From NCBI GenBank assembly GCA_963522175.1, contig CAUQXC010000004.1:62001-126000 (forward strand): a DNA stretch of 64,000 bases, written 5' to 3'. The position numbers and the translations under genes are program-made. Shown piece after piece: positions 1 through 7,955 of this stretch (its first letter is position 1; the number at the start of each line of letters is the position of its first letter). This stretch comes from CAKAHY01 sp963522175. GTDB taxonomy: Bacteria > Bacillota > Clostridia > Lachnospirales > Lachnospiraceae. The notes beneath the pieces were generated by a model. The model was not told where the DNA came from. It worked only from the letters and a program-made list of their open reading frames with translations, and ran no database searches.

Positions 1-62
1 TTGCAAGCTCGGACTTCGGTAAGAGAGCTATAGTAGGCAAAAAAGCCTTTTATGAAAGATAA
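1..62 (+). CDS. 3' end of an unidentified CDS (partial)
   Basis: The third frame is open from the left edge to a TAA at 60-62 and encodes 19 residues that end in VGKKAFYER. A strong terminator follows 20 bases later, which is the usual arrangement for the end of a real gene. The other two plus frames close sooner. Too little protein is present to name a family, so no function is proposed. Confidence 0.4.
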   Translation, partial: ASSDFGKRAIVGKKAFYER

Positions 63-82
63 AAAAATCGATATGATTTAAT

Positions 83-136
83 AAAGAGGGAATGTTCCGT
101 TTTGTTTTGGTAAGTAAAGGAGCATTCCCTCTTTTT
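83..136 (+). terminator. Intrinsic terminator
   Basis: A 16-bp stem (83-98 with 119-134, one G-U pair) is followed by a run of T from 132 to 136. It closes the partial gene at the left edge and separates it from the promoter of the next operon. Confidence 0.85.
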
Positions 137-169
137 ATCTAACAAATCGTAATTAATCTAAAAATCAGC

Positions 170-198
170 TTGCTTTTTCCTCTCCTTCGTGTTAATAT
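170..198 (+). promoter_or_regulatory. Promoter of the ACT protein-hom operon
   Basis: TTGCTT at 170-175 and TAATAT at 193-198 are separated by exactly 17 bases, a good sigma-A match. The likely transcript start near 205 leaves a short leader before the GTG at 236. It also rules out the longer reading frame that would begin at 170, inside the -35 box. Confidence 0.7.
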
Positions 199-235
199 CT
201 TTAAGTCGAAAACAAGTGTTTTTGTGAGGTGGACA

Positions 236-679
236 GTGAGGGAAGAAAGTAAGTATTATGTAGTCAGGGAAAAGGCAATTCCGGATATCCTTATAAAGGT
301 TATGGAAGCAAAAAATTTGCTCAATTATGACAAGAATATGAGCATAAGTGAGGCGGTCGAAAGACTGGGTATAAGCAGAAGCTCATTTTATAAGTATAAG
401 GACGATATTTTTTTGTTTAATGATACATCAAGAGGAAGGACAATAACCTTGGCTATGCAGATTCTTGATAAAAGAGGTTTACTTTCGGAGATACTCAGCC
501 TTGTGTCTTTAAACTATGCAAATATACTTACTATACATCAGTCTTTACCCTTAAACGGGAAGGCAAGCATATCCCTAACTGTTGAAATTGCAAAGGACAG
601 GGGAGACTTGGCAAAGCTGTTGGAAGACTTGGAAAAAAAAGAAGGCATCATAGATGTAAAAACTTTAGCTAGGGAGTAA
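236..679 (+). CDS. ACT domain-containing protein (PheB / UPF0735 family)
   Basis: This protein has 147 residues, the usual length for the PheB/UPF0735 family. The N-terminal part (about 1-60) has a helix-turn-helix-like segment, ISRSSFYKYKD. The C-terminal part (about 70-147) is a single ACT domain, a fold that binds amino acids in regulators and enzymes. GTG at 236 is chosen because GAGGTGG lies just upstream, the family begins at this point, and earlier starts overlap the promoter. It lies 7 bases before hom, so it is probably cotranscribed and may sense an amino acid of the aspartate pathway. That role is inferred from position. Its biochemical activity is not established. Confidence 0.85.
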   Translation: MREESKYYVVREKAIPDILIKVMEAKNLLNYDKNMSISEAVERLGISRSSFYKYKDDIFLFNDTSRGRTITLAMQILDKRGLLSEILSLVSLNYANILTIHQSLPLNGKASISLTVEIAKDRGDLAKLLEDLEKKEGIIDVKTLARE

Positions 680-686
680 TATTAGA

Positions 687-1901
687 ATGATAAATGTAGC
701 AATAATGGGATTCGGAACTATAGGCTCGGGAGTGTATGAGTACATAAGAGACAACAATGAAAAGCTTAAAGCGGCTTTAGGTACGGATGTTAAAGTTAAT
801 AAGATTTTGGAGCTTAGAGATTTTAAGGGAAGCGAGATAGAAAAGCTTATTGTAGGTGATGTATCAAGCATAACAAACGACGAGGAAACGACAGTTGTAG
901 TTGAGTGCATGGGAGGAACAAGCCCGGCATACGAGTTTGTAAAAGCGAGCCTGCTTGCGGGTAAGCATGTGGTTACATCAAATAAGGCTTTGGTTGCGGC
1001 TCATGGAACGGAGCTCCTGCAAATAGCAAGAGATAAAAATATAAATTTCCTTTTTGAAGCAAGTGTAGGCGGAGGAATTCCTATTATCAGAACAGTTACG
1101 GAGGCTTTGGTCGGAGAAGAGATTGCGGATATAGAGGGTATTTTAAACGGAACGACAAACTTCATTCTTACAAAAATGGATGAGGACGGAGAGGACTTTG
1201 AAGTGGCTTTAAAAACCGCTCAGGAGCTCGGCTATGCGGAAAGAAATCCCGAAGCCGATATTGAGGGTCACGATACATGTAGAAAAATTGCCATATTATC
1301 CTCTCTTGTAAGCGGAAAAGAGGTTAATTTCGAAGAAATATATACGGAAGGCATAACAAAGATAGACAGCAAGGATTTCAAGTATGCAAAACAGCTTAAA
1401 GCAAGCGTGAAGCTGCTCGGAACGGCTCGCATAGAAAACGGTAAACTGTATTCGTATGTTTGCCCTACCATGGTCGGAAAAAGACATATGCTTTATGCGG
1501 TAAGTGATGTATTTAACGGAATTCTTGTTAAGGGAAACAAGCTTGGCGACTGTATGCTGTACGGAAGCGGAGCCGGAAAGTTCCCTACCGCAAGTGCAGT
1601 TGTTGCGGATATTATAGAAATAGGTAAAAATTTACATTCAAATATAAAACTCGGTTGGAGTGCCGAAAAGATAAGTGTAGGAGATATAAAAGAAACGAGC
1701 CGCAGGTATTTTGTAAGAGTGGAAGGTTCTGAAACAAAGCTTGGTGCCAAATGTGAAAAAATTTTCGGTGCCTCCCGTATATACAGAATAGAGGGAGAGA
1801 AAGAATTCGCATTTTTAAGTGAGCTTATGAAAGAAAAAGACTTCCTTGATAAAGCGGAACAAATGCCGGAGATCATTAAGTTTATAAGGGCAGAGTTATA
1901 A
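687..1901 (+). CDS. hom: Homoserine dehydrogenase
   Basis: This enzyme reduces aspartate semialdehyde to homoserine with NAD(P)H, at the branch to threonine and methionine. The 404-residue protein starts with a Rossmann nucleotide-binding loop, GFGTIG at residues 8-13. It then has the dimerisation and catalytic region (GTTNFILTKM, DIEGHDTCRKIAIL) and ends in an ACT domain from about residue 340, which usually gives threonine feedback control. It is the second gene of the operon that starts at 170. The metA gene at 38014, which acts on homoserine, is in the same window but in a separate operon. Confidence 0.97.
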   Translation: MINVAIMGFGTIGSGVYEYIRDNNEKLKAALGTDVKVNKILELRDFKGSEIEKLIVGDVSSITNDEETTVVVECMGGTSPAYEFVKASLLAGKHVVTSNKALVAAHGTELLQIARDKNINFLFEASVGGGIPIIRTVTEALVGEEIADIEGILNGTTNFILTKMDEDGEDFEVALKTAQELGYAERNPEADIEGHDTCRKIAILSSLVSGKEVNFEEIYTEGITKIDSKDFKYAKQLKASVKLLGTARIENGKLYSYVCPTMVGKRHMLYAVSDVFNGILVKGNKLGDCMLYGSGAGKFPTASAVVADIIEIGKNLHSNIKLGWSAEKISVGDIKETSRRYFVRVEGSETKLGAKCEKIFGASRIYRIEGEKEFAFLSELMKEKDFLDKAEQMPEIIKFIRAEL

Positions 1902-2243
1902 ATGCTTATTAAGTTTTTTGAAGACTTGTTTTCTCATTATTCCTGTTCCTTCAGAAGGACTACGGGCTTGTATTGCCCCGGCTGCGGAGGACTTCGTTCA
2001 AGCCTTGCCTTCATGAAGGGGGATATAGTGGGAAGTGTAAGATACAATCCTGTGGTTCCTTATGTTGTATTTGCTTTAGGTCTGTATCTGCTGCTTATGT
2101 TAAAATACAGATTTGATAAAAAGCTTAAACCGGGTTTTAAATATGCGCTTATAAGCCTATTGTTGGGCATAGGCATAGCTATGGTTAATTTTGTTGTTAA
2201 GGATTATTATTTGATTGTAAAAGGAATAGATTTGTTAAGATAA
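1902..2243 (+). CDS. DUF2752 family small membrane protein
   Basis: This 113-residue protein starts on the base after the hom stop codon and so is probably translated from the same mRNA. Near the N terminus it has the motif YCPGCGGLRS, the hallmark of DUF2752, followed by a helix, then two hydrophobic segments at about 48-66 and 80-100. The paired cysteines could bind a metal or form a disulfide, but the function of the family is not known. Start and frame are clear from the abutting stop. There is no evidence that it takes part in homoserine synthesis. Confidence 0.85.
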   Translation: MLIKFFEDLFSHYSCSFRRTTGLYCPGCGGLRSSLAFMKGDIVGSVRYNPVVPYVVFALGLYLLLMLKYRFDKKLKPGFKYALISLLLGIGIAMVNFVVKDYYLIVKGIDLLR

Positions 2244-2270
2244 AAAGAGGAGCTTCTTAAGCTCCTCTTT
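2244..2270. terminator. Bidirectional terminator between convergent genes
   Basis: AAAGAGGAGCTT at 2244-2255 pairs with AAGCTCCTCTTT at 2259-2270 around a 3-base loop. The symmetric A and T flanks let it work for the DUF2752 gene on the plus strand and for the convergent gene that stops at 2280 on the minus strand. Confidence 0.85.
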
Positions 2271-2279
2271 CAAAGTTTT

Positions 2280-2702
2280 TTAATGTGAATAGAAATTATA
2301 TATTTCATTCATATCCGCATCAACTCCCAAGCTTTTAAGCATTTCCTGAACCCTCAGTGCAATTTCATTTGCGGTGGCCGGGTCTTGAGTATTCGAGAAA
2401 GAAACAAGGAAGAGTGCAAAAAGCGCAAAACCGAAAATTATTCCGCTTACCGCAAGAACTATGGATATGATATTTTTTTTATTGAACTGATTGTAAATAC
2501 TTTTTGCTATAAAAGTGCAGGCAAGGGAAAAAATCCCTGCGAATATACTAAGAGGCAAGCCGCCTATGTTGCAGCAGCAAAGGGACATGATTAAAGAAAC
2601 AAGAGCGAGTGAAAAACCGAGGTTGCTCCAGCTTTTGCTTAAGGCTTCCTTTTGATCGTCGCTGTTGTCCGTATCTTTTTTGTTGAAATATTCTTCGGGC
2701 AT
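2280..2702 (-). CDS. Small membrane protein, DUF4190-like
   Basis: This 140-residue protein has a polar N terminus rich in Asp and Lys, then two or three hydrophobic segments including GFSLALVSLIMSLCCC and a long helix near residue 90. This resembles DUF4190-type proteins, small membrane proteins of unknown role. ATG at 2702 is preferred over an earlier in-frame ATG at 2774 because AGGAG lies 11 bases upstream of it and the extra N-terminal residues are unlike a membrane protein start. It is transcribed alone, away from tex, from a promoter at 2745-2773. Confidence 0.6.
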   Translation of the reverse strand: MPEEYFNKKDTDNSDDQKEALSKSWSNLGFSLALVSLIMSLCCCNIGGLPLSIFAGIFSLACTFIAKSIYNQFNKKNIISIVLAVSGIIFGFALFALFLVSFSNTQDPATANEIALRVQEMLKSLGVDADMNEIYNFYSH

Positions 2703-2744
2703 TTTATGTGGTACTCCTAAATTGAATTTTAAATAATCAGGGGT

Positions 2745-2773
2745 ATTGTAGCACGAATAAATGTGAAAGTCCA
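2745..2773 (-). promoter_or_regulatory. Promoter of the DUF4190-like gene
   Basis: On the minus strand TGGACT (2773-2768) and TACAAT (2750-2745) are 17 bases apart. The -10 is good and the -35 matches four of six positions. It lies 43 bases upstream of the ATG at 2702. Confidence 0.45.
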
Positions 2774-2781
2774 TAACGTAC

Positions 2782-2810
2782 TTGCACTACAATGTACGAT
2801 TTGTTAAAAT
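2782..2810 (+). promoter_or_regulatory. Promoter of tex
   Basis: TTGCAC at 2782-2787 and TAAAAT at 2805-2810 are 17 bases apart, with a TG at the extended -10 position (2802-2803). Translation of tex begins 30 bases downstream. It is divergent from the promoter at 2745-2773. Confidence 0.65.
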
Positions 2811-2839
2811 GATATGAAGCGGAATGAAAGGAAAGTGAT

Positions 2840-4978
2840 ATGGACATAATTAAAGCTTTAGCAAATGAATTGGGAATAAAAGAAAATCAGGTAAAGGCAA
2901 GTATTGAGCTTATTGATGCAGGCAATACTATTCCGTTTATAGCGAGATACAGAAAAGAGCTTACCGGCTCTCTGAGTGATGAAATTTTAAGAAATCTGGA
3001 TGAGAGACTCAGATATTTAAGAAATTTGGATGAAAAAAGAGAACAGGTAATGTCATCCATAGAAGAACAGGGACAGCTTACAGCCGAACTTAAAGAAAGA
3101 CTTTTAGCGGCAGCCACTTTGGTTGAAATAGATGACCTTTACAGACCTTACAGACCTAAAAAAAGGACAAGAGCTATGGTGGCAAAGGAGAAGGGGTTGG
3201 AGCCTTTAGCTCTGACTATATTGGAAGGAAAGTTCGACGAGGAACTTTGTGTTTTGGCGAAGGCTTACGTAAAGGATGATATTGCCGACGAGAAAGAGGC
3301 TTTGCAAGGTGCAAGCGACATAATAGCGGAAATTATTTCCGATGAGGCGGTTTACAGAGCCAAAATAAGGAAGGATATTCTCGAGACCGGTTTTATTGCG
3401 ACCGCCGCAAAGGACAGTGAGCTGAAATCCGTATATGAGAATTATTATGATTATGAGGAGCAGATTAAAAAGATTTTGCCCCATAGAATACTTGCGATAA
3501 ACAGGGCGGAAAAAGAAAAGGTCATAAGTGTGAAGCTTGTGACTGCGGAAGATGAGATACTTGAATATCTGTATAAGATGACAAATAAGAATCCCAATAA
3601 ACACAGCGAAGTATTTTTGAGAGAAGCTGTGGAGGATGCGTATAAAAGGCTTATTTTTCCGGCAATAGAAAGGGAAATAAGGAATGAACTTACGGATACG
3701 GCACAGGAGGTATCCATTAAGGTATTTTCAAAAAATCTGGAGCAGCTTTTATTACAGGCACCTATAAAAAATAAGGTCGTTTTGGGCTGGGATCCGGGCT
3801 TTAGGACAGGTTGTAAGTTGGCTGTAGTGGATGCGACGGGAAAGGTGCTCGATACGGCTGTCATATATCCTACGGAGCCTCAAAAAAAGGTGAAAGAAGC
3901 TAAAGAGGTATTAAAAAAGCTTATAAGTAAGCATAAGGTTGAGCTTATTTCTTTGGGAAACGGTACGGCAAGCAGGGAATCGGAGCTTATTATATCCGAA
4001 CTTTTAAAAGAGATAAAGGAAAAGGTTTCCTATGTAATAGTAAATGAAGCGGGAGCCAGTGTGTATTCGGCAAGTGAGCTTGCGACAAAGGAGTTTCCGA
4101 ATTTTGATGTAGGTCAAAGGTCGGCAACCAGTATGGCGAGACGTTTGCAGGATCCTTTGGCTGAGCTTGTTAAAATAGACCCGAAAAGTATAGGCGTAGG
4201 GCAGTATCAGCATGATATGAATCAAAAAAGGCTTGAGCAGGCTTTGGGAGCGGTTGTGGAAGACAGTGTGAACAAGGTAGGTGTCGACCTTAATACAGCT
4301 TCGTTTTCTTTGCTTGAATATATCTCGGGTATCAATAAAACTCTTGCAAAAAATATAATAGACTACAGAGAAGAAAACGGAGCCTTTAAAAACAGAAAAG
4401 AGCTCCTAAAGGTTTCCAAACTTGGACCTAAGGCATTTTTGCAATGTGCGGGATTTATGCGTATCAGGGACGGAGAAGAAGCACTTGACAGTACAAGCGT
4501 ACATCCCGAAAGCTATGAAGCGGTGAAAGCTTTACTTGTAAAGCTTAATCTCAGCGCTCCCGAGCTTAAAAAGGGCGGAATAAAGGATTTGTCAAAGAAA
4601 ATTACGAATTATGATAAGCTTGCCGATGAAATCGGTATAGGGGTTATAAGTCTTAAGGACATCGTTAAAGAGCTTGAAAAGCCCGCACTTGACCCGAGAG
4701 ACGAGATGCCCGAGCCTGTTTTAAGAAGTGACGTGCTTGATATAAAAGACTTGAAAGAAGGCATGATTTTAAAGGGTACGGTAAGAAATGTTGTAGATTT
4801 CGGAGCCTTTGTCGATATAGGCATACATCAGGATGCTTTGGTACATATTTCAAAGCTTTCATCAAAATTTATAAAGCATCCTCTCGATGTTGTCAGTGTC
4901 GGAGATATTATGGAATTTAAGGTTTTGAGTGTGGATTTGGCGAAAAACAGAGTGGCTTTGACGGGAATAATTGATTAG
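2840..4978 (+). CDS. tex: Tex family RNA-binding transcription accessory protein
   Basis: Tex is a conserved cytoplasmic protein that binds nucleic acids and is thought to interact with RNA polymerase or RNA. The 712 residues match the family length. In order they show the N-terminal Tex helical region (about 1-190), a YqgF/RNase H-like domain starting near residue 312 (LGWDPGFRTGCKLAVVD), helix-hairpin-helix motifs near 490-560, and a C-terminal S1 RNA-binding domain near 639-710 (GTVRNVVDFGAFVDIG). The start has a GGAAAGTG ribosome site. It has its own promoter, and the YcxB-like gene follows after 10 bases. Confidence 0.95.
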   Translation: MDIIKALANELGIKENQVKASIELIDAGNTIPFIARYRKELTGSLSDEILRNLDERLRYLRNLDEKREQVMSSIEEQGQLTAELKERLLAAATLVEIDDLYRPYRPKKRTRAMVAKEKGLEPLALTILEGKFDEELCVLAKAYVKDDIADEKEALQGASDIIAEIISDEAVYRAKIRKDILETGFIATAAKDSELKSVYENYYDYEEQIKKILPHRILAINRAEKEKVISVKLVTAEDEILEYLYKMTNKNPNKHSEVFLREAVEDAYKRLIFPAIEREIRNELTDTAQEVSIKVFSKNLEQLLLQAPIKNKVVLGWDPGFRTGCKLAVVDATGKVLDTAVIYPTEPQKKVKEAKEVLKKLISKHKVELISLGNGTASRESELIISELLKEIKEKVSYVIVNEAGASVYSASELATKEFPNFDVGQRSATSMARRLQDPLAELVKIDPKSIGVGQYQHDMNQKRLEQALGAVVEDSVNKVGVDLNTASFSLLEYISGINKTLAKNIIDYREENGAFKNRKELLKVSKLGPKAFLQCAGFMRIRDGEEALDSTSVHPESYEAVKALLVKLNLSAPELKKGGIKDLSKKITNYDKLADEIGIGVISLKDIVKELEKPALDPRDEMPEPVLRSDVLDIKDLKEGMILKGTVRNVVDFGAFVDIGIHQDALVHISKLSSKFIKHPLDVVSVGDIMEFKVLSVDLAKNRVALTGIID

Positions 4979-4988
4979 AGGAGTGAAT

Positions 4989-5483
4989 ATGTCTGAAAAA
5001 AAACTTGAATTTGATATAAAGCTTAATGAAAAGGATATATGGATATTCTCTTTATACAGCAGCAACAGAGCGTATCTGGGTATATTCAATGCTTTGTTTA
5101 CTTTGGCATCGCTTTATGTTCTTGTCAGTACATGGGGAGAGAGCGGTATATCGAGAAAGCTGGTTTTTCTTGCCTGTGCTCTGATGTTTTCCGTTATACA
5201 GCCTGCCATACTTTATCTTAAGGCTGCAAGACAGGCAAAAACGGAGACGATAAAAAAGGGATTTAAGCTTGAACTCAGCGAAGAAAATATAGTTGTTACC
5301 CAAGACAAAAATGTAGTGACGGCATCGTGGGAAGAGGTTTATAAGACCATGATAAGGAAGAATATGATAGTTATATATTTCGCACCTTTGCGAGGTTATC
5401 TGATTCCCGCAAGGTACTTTGAAGGAAATAGAGAAAAACTTGAAGCCTTGCTTAAAGAAAAGACTATGCTTATAAAATTTTAA
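4989..5483 (+). CDS. YcxB-like membrane protein
   Basis: This protein has 164 residues. An N-terminal strand-rich part (FDIKLNEKDIW) is followed by two membrane segments at about 29-47 and 56-74, and then a soluble domain that contains SWEEVYKTMIRKNMIVIYF. This order is that of YcxB-domain proteins, whose function is unknown. ATG at 4989 is chosen because GAGGAG lies 5 bases upstream. A longer frame from 4971 would overlap the tex stop. It sits between tex and tsaE, 10 bases from each, and probably shares their mRNA. Confidence 0.7.
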   Translation: MSEKKLEFDIKLNEKDIWIFSLYSSNRAYLGIFNALFTLASLYVLVSTWGESGISRKLVFLACALMFSVIQPAILYLKAARQAKTETIKKGFKLELSEENIVVTQDKNVVTASWEEVYKTMIRKNMIVIYFAPLRGYLIPARYFEGNREKLEALLKEKTMLIKF

Positions 5484-5492
5484 GAGGTGAAA

Positions 5493-5921
5493 ATGGAGAT
5501 TTATGAGTCATTTTCGGAGGATGAGACCTTTGATATAGCAAAAGAAATTGCAAAAAAAGTAAAGCCCGGCAGTGTGATTTGCCTCGATGGAGATTTGGGT
5601 ACGGGAAAGACAGCCTTTGCCAAAGGCTTTGCCAAGGGCATGGGTGTACAAAGTAATATAAACAGTCCTACATTTACCTTGGTGCAAAGCTATGAGGAGG
5701 GAAAAACGGTATTACATCATTTTGATGTATACAGAATAAGCGATGAGAGCGAAATGGAGGAGATAGGCTATGAGGAATATTTCTTTTCGGATGCCGTCTG
5801 CCTTATAGAATGGGCAAGTCTTATACCGGGACTTATACCGGAGGACGCTGTGCATATAAACATAGAAAAAGACCCTCAAAAAGGTTTTGATTACAGAAAA
5901 ATAAGTGTAGAAGGAATATAA
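5493..5921 (+). CDS. tsaE: tRNA t6A synthesis ATPase TsaE
   Basis: TsaE is the small P-loop ATPase that works with TsaB and TsaD to make N6-threonylcarbamoyladenosine at position 37 of ANN-decoding tRNAs. The 142 residues carry a Walker A motif, GDLGTGKT at 33-40, followed by the family segment NSPTFTLVQSYE and HFDVYRI, and later CLIEWASLI. The ATG at 5493 is used. A GTG six bases earlier lies within the ribosome binding site AGAGGTG. It is the first gene of the t6A operon and abuts tsaB. Confidence 0.93.
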   Translation: MEIYESFSEDETFDIAKEIAKKVKPGSVICLDGDLGTGKTAFAKGFAKGMGVQSNINSPTFTLVQSYEEGKTVLHHFDVYRISDESEMEEIGYEEYFFSDAVCLIEWASLIPGLIPEDAVHINIEKDPQKGFDYRKISVEGI

Positions 5922-6644
5922 ATGAGAATTTTGGGAATAGAAAGTTCATCCTTGGTCGCAAGTGTCGCCGTATTGGATGAGGATGTGATTTTGGCTGAGT
6001 ACAGCATTAATTATAAAATGACACATTCACAGACCTTGTTGCCTATGATAGCAAGCATAAAGGACATAACGGGCTTTGACTTAAATGATATGGATGCCGT
6101 TGCGGTAAGCGGAGGTCCGGGCTCTTTTACGGGCTTGAGAATAGGCGTTGCCACGGCTAAGGGGATAGCCGCCGCTATCAGGAAGCCTTTGATAAATGTT
6201 TCCGCTTTGTCCGCCATGGCTTATAATTTTTATAAAACGGATGCTCTTATAGTGCCGATAATGGATGCAAGAAGGCAGCAGGTATACACGGGAAGCTATG
6301 AAAATTTTACAGAATTCAAGTGCCTTAGCGCTCCGAGAGCCGTGGGCATAGACGAGCTTGTTACCGAGCTTTCAAAAAGTACGAAGGAAGTGATATTTCT
6401 CGGAGACGGTGTACCTGTGTACAGAGAATATATAAAGGAAAATATGAAAGCCGCTTTTGATTTTGCACCGGCAGGCTTTAACAGACAAAAGGCATCGTCT
6501 TTACTGCTGCTTGCAAAGAAATATTATGAAGAGGGAAAAACCGTAGAGGCGGGAGCTTTTGAGATAGAGTATCTTAGAAAGAGCCAAGCCGAAAGAGAAA
6601 GAGATGAAGAAAACGCAGGATGTGTCGATACGGCAAAAGCTTAA
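5922..6644 (+). CDS. tsaB: tRNA t6A synthesis protein TsaB
   Basis: TsaB is a catalytically inactive ASKHA-fold paralogue of TsaD that serves as its dimer partner in t6A formation. The 240-residue protein begins with the family signature MRILGIESSSLVASVAV. It also has the conserved SGGPGSFTGLRIG loop near residue 65, which replaces the metal-binding histidine pair found in TsaD. It starts on the base after the tsaE stop, and its end overlaps rimI by 41 bases, so translation of the three genes is probably coupled. Confidence 0.93.
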   Translation: MRILGIESSSLVASVAVLDEDVILAEYSINYKMTHSQTLLPMIASIKDITGFDLNDMDAVAVSGGPGSFTGLRIGVATAKGIAAAIRKPLINVSALSAMAYNFYKTDALIVPIMDARRQQVYTGSYENFTEFKCLSAPRAVGIDELVTELSKSTKEVIFLGDGVPVYREYIKENMKAAFDFAPAGFNRQKASSLLLLAKKYYEEGKTVEAGAFEIEYLRKSQAERERDEENAGCVDTAKA

Positions 6645-7044
6645 GATTATAGAAAATATAGAAAAAAAGTGCTTTTCGGATGCGTGGTCTGAGGCTGTAA
6701 TAGAAAGTATGTTGAAATCCGAATATGATGAAGTGATAATAATAGAGGATTTTGCATATATCAATTACAGGGTTCTATATGATGAGGCGGAGCTCATGAA
6801 AATAGCGGTTTTACCGGAGTTTCGTAAAAAAAATTATGCGGTAAGGCTTATGGAGCTTTGCATAGAAGATTTAAGGCAAAGGAAGGTGAAAAGCTGTATG
6901 CTTGAGCTTCGAGCGTCGAATGAGGCGGCTCTTTGCCTGTATAAAAAATTCGGATTTGAGATATTGAATGTAAGAAAGGATTATTATGCGGCTCCTGCGG
7001 AGGACGCCCTTATAATGCTTTTGGAACTTGGAAAGGAAATATAA
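6604..7044 (+). CDS. rimI: GNAT N-acetyltransferase, RimI-like
   Basis: RimI-type enzymes transfer acetyl from acetyl-CoA to the N-terminal alanine of ribosomal protein S18, and some act on other proteins. The 146 residues hold a GNAT fold with a degenerate acetyl-CoA loop near LPEFRKKNYAVRLM, and the late signature ELRASNEAALCLYKKFGFE. The family start is FSDAW near residue 20. It overlaps tsaB by 41 bases and ends overlapping the next ATG by one base. The usual order is tsaE-tsaB-rimI-tsaD, and here another gene lies between rimI and tsaD. The exact protein substrate is not shown by the sequence. Confidence 0.85.
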   Translation: MKKTQDVSIRQKLKIIENIEKKCFSDAWSEAVIESMLKSEYDEVIIIEDFAYINYRVLYDEAELMKIAVLPEFRKKNYAVRLMELCIEDLRQRKVKSCMLELRASNEAALCLYKKFGFEILNVRKDYYAAPAEDALIMLLELGKEI

Positions 7045-7955
7045 TGTTGGATATTTGTTTACTGGGTACCGGAGGGATGATGCCTCTTCCCTACAGGTAT
7101 TTGACCAGTATGATGGCAAGATGTGAGGGAAGCAATCTGCTTATAGACTGCGGAGAGGGAACTCAGGTTGCCATAAAAAAGAAGGCTTGGAGTCCCAAGC
7201 CTGTGGATGTAATATTGTTTACACATTTTCATGCGGACCATATAAGCGGCTTACCCGGTTTTTTGCTTACCATGGGAAATGCCGAGAGAAAAGAGCCGGT
7301 ATTGCTTGTGGGGCCGAAAGGCTTAATAAGAGTTGTAAACGCTTTGAGAACTATAGCTCCCGAGCTTCCATATGAGCTTAAGTTTCATGAACTTATGCAG
7401 GATAAAGAAAGTCTTAAAGTGGGACCCTACAGAATAGAGGCTTTCAAAGTGAATCACAATGTTGTTTGCTACGGCTACAGTATAAATATAGACAGAAAAG
7501 GAAAGTTCGATGCCGCAAGGGCTAAGGAGCTTAATATACCTTTAAAATTCTGGTCAAAGCTGCAAAACGGAGAGACTATAACGGACGGTGAAAAAACCTA
7601 TACCCCGGATATGGTCATGGGTGAAGAAAGAAAGGGTATAAAAGTAACGTATTGTACGGATACCAGACCTGTAAAAACCATATCGGATATGGCAAAGGGC
7701 AGTGATTTGTTTATATGCGAGGGTATGTACGGAGAAGAGGAAAAGATTTCCAATGCAAAAGAATATAAACATATGACTATGTACGAGGCGGCAGGTCTTG
7801 CAAAGGCGGCCGATGTAAAGGCTATGTGGCTCACACATTACAGTCCTTCCGTAAACAGACCGGAGGAATACATAGATAAGATAAGAGAAATATTTCCGCG
7901 AACAAAGGCGGCTACGGACGGACAGAGTATAGAATTGGGGTTTGAAGATGAATAA
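7044..7955 (+). CDS. rnz: Ribonuclease Z-like metallo-beta-lactamase fold hydrolase
   Basis: RNase Z removes 3' trailers from tRNA precursors. The 303-residue protein matches the bacterial RNase Z length. It has the zinc-binding motif THFHADHISGLPG near residue 55, a GPKGLIRVVNAL segment like the one in B. subtilis RNase Z, the later metal ligands in VNHNVVCYGY, the CTDTR site, and the final LTHYS histidine. The RNase Z segment KELNIP is also recognisable. The start ATG overlaps the rimI stop codon and the gene overlaps tsaD by 8 bases. Its place in the t6A operon fits a tRNA maturation role. A related hydrolase with a different substrate cannot be ruled out. Confidence 0.78.
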   Translation: MLDICLLGTGGMMPLPYRYLTSMMARCEGSNLLIDCGEGTQVAIKKKAWSPKPVDVILFTHFHADHISGLPGFLLTMGNAERKEPVLLVGPKGLIRVVNALRTIAPELPYELKFHELMQDKESLKVGPYRIEAFKVNHNVVCYGYSINIDRKGKFDAARAKELNIPLKFWSKLQNGETITDGEKTYTPDMVMGEERKGIKVTYCTDTRPVKTISDMAKGSDLFICEGMYGEEEKISNAKEYKHMTMYEAAGLAKAADVKAMWLTHYSPSVNRPEEYIDKIREIFPRTKAATDGQSIELGFEDE

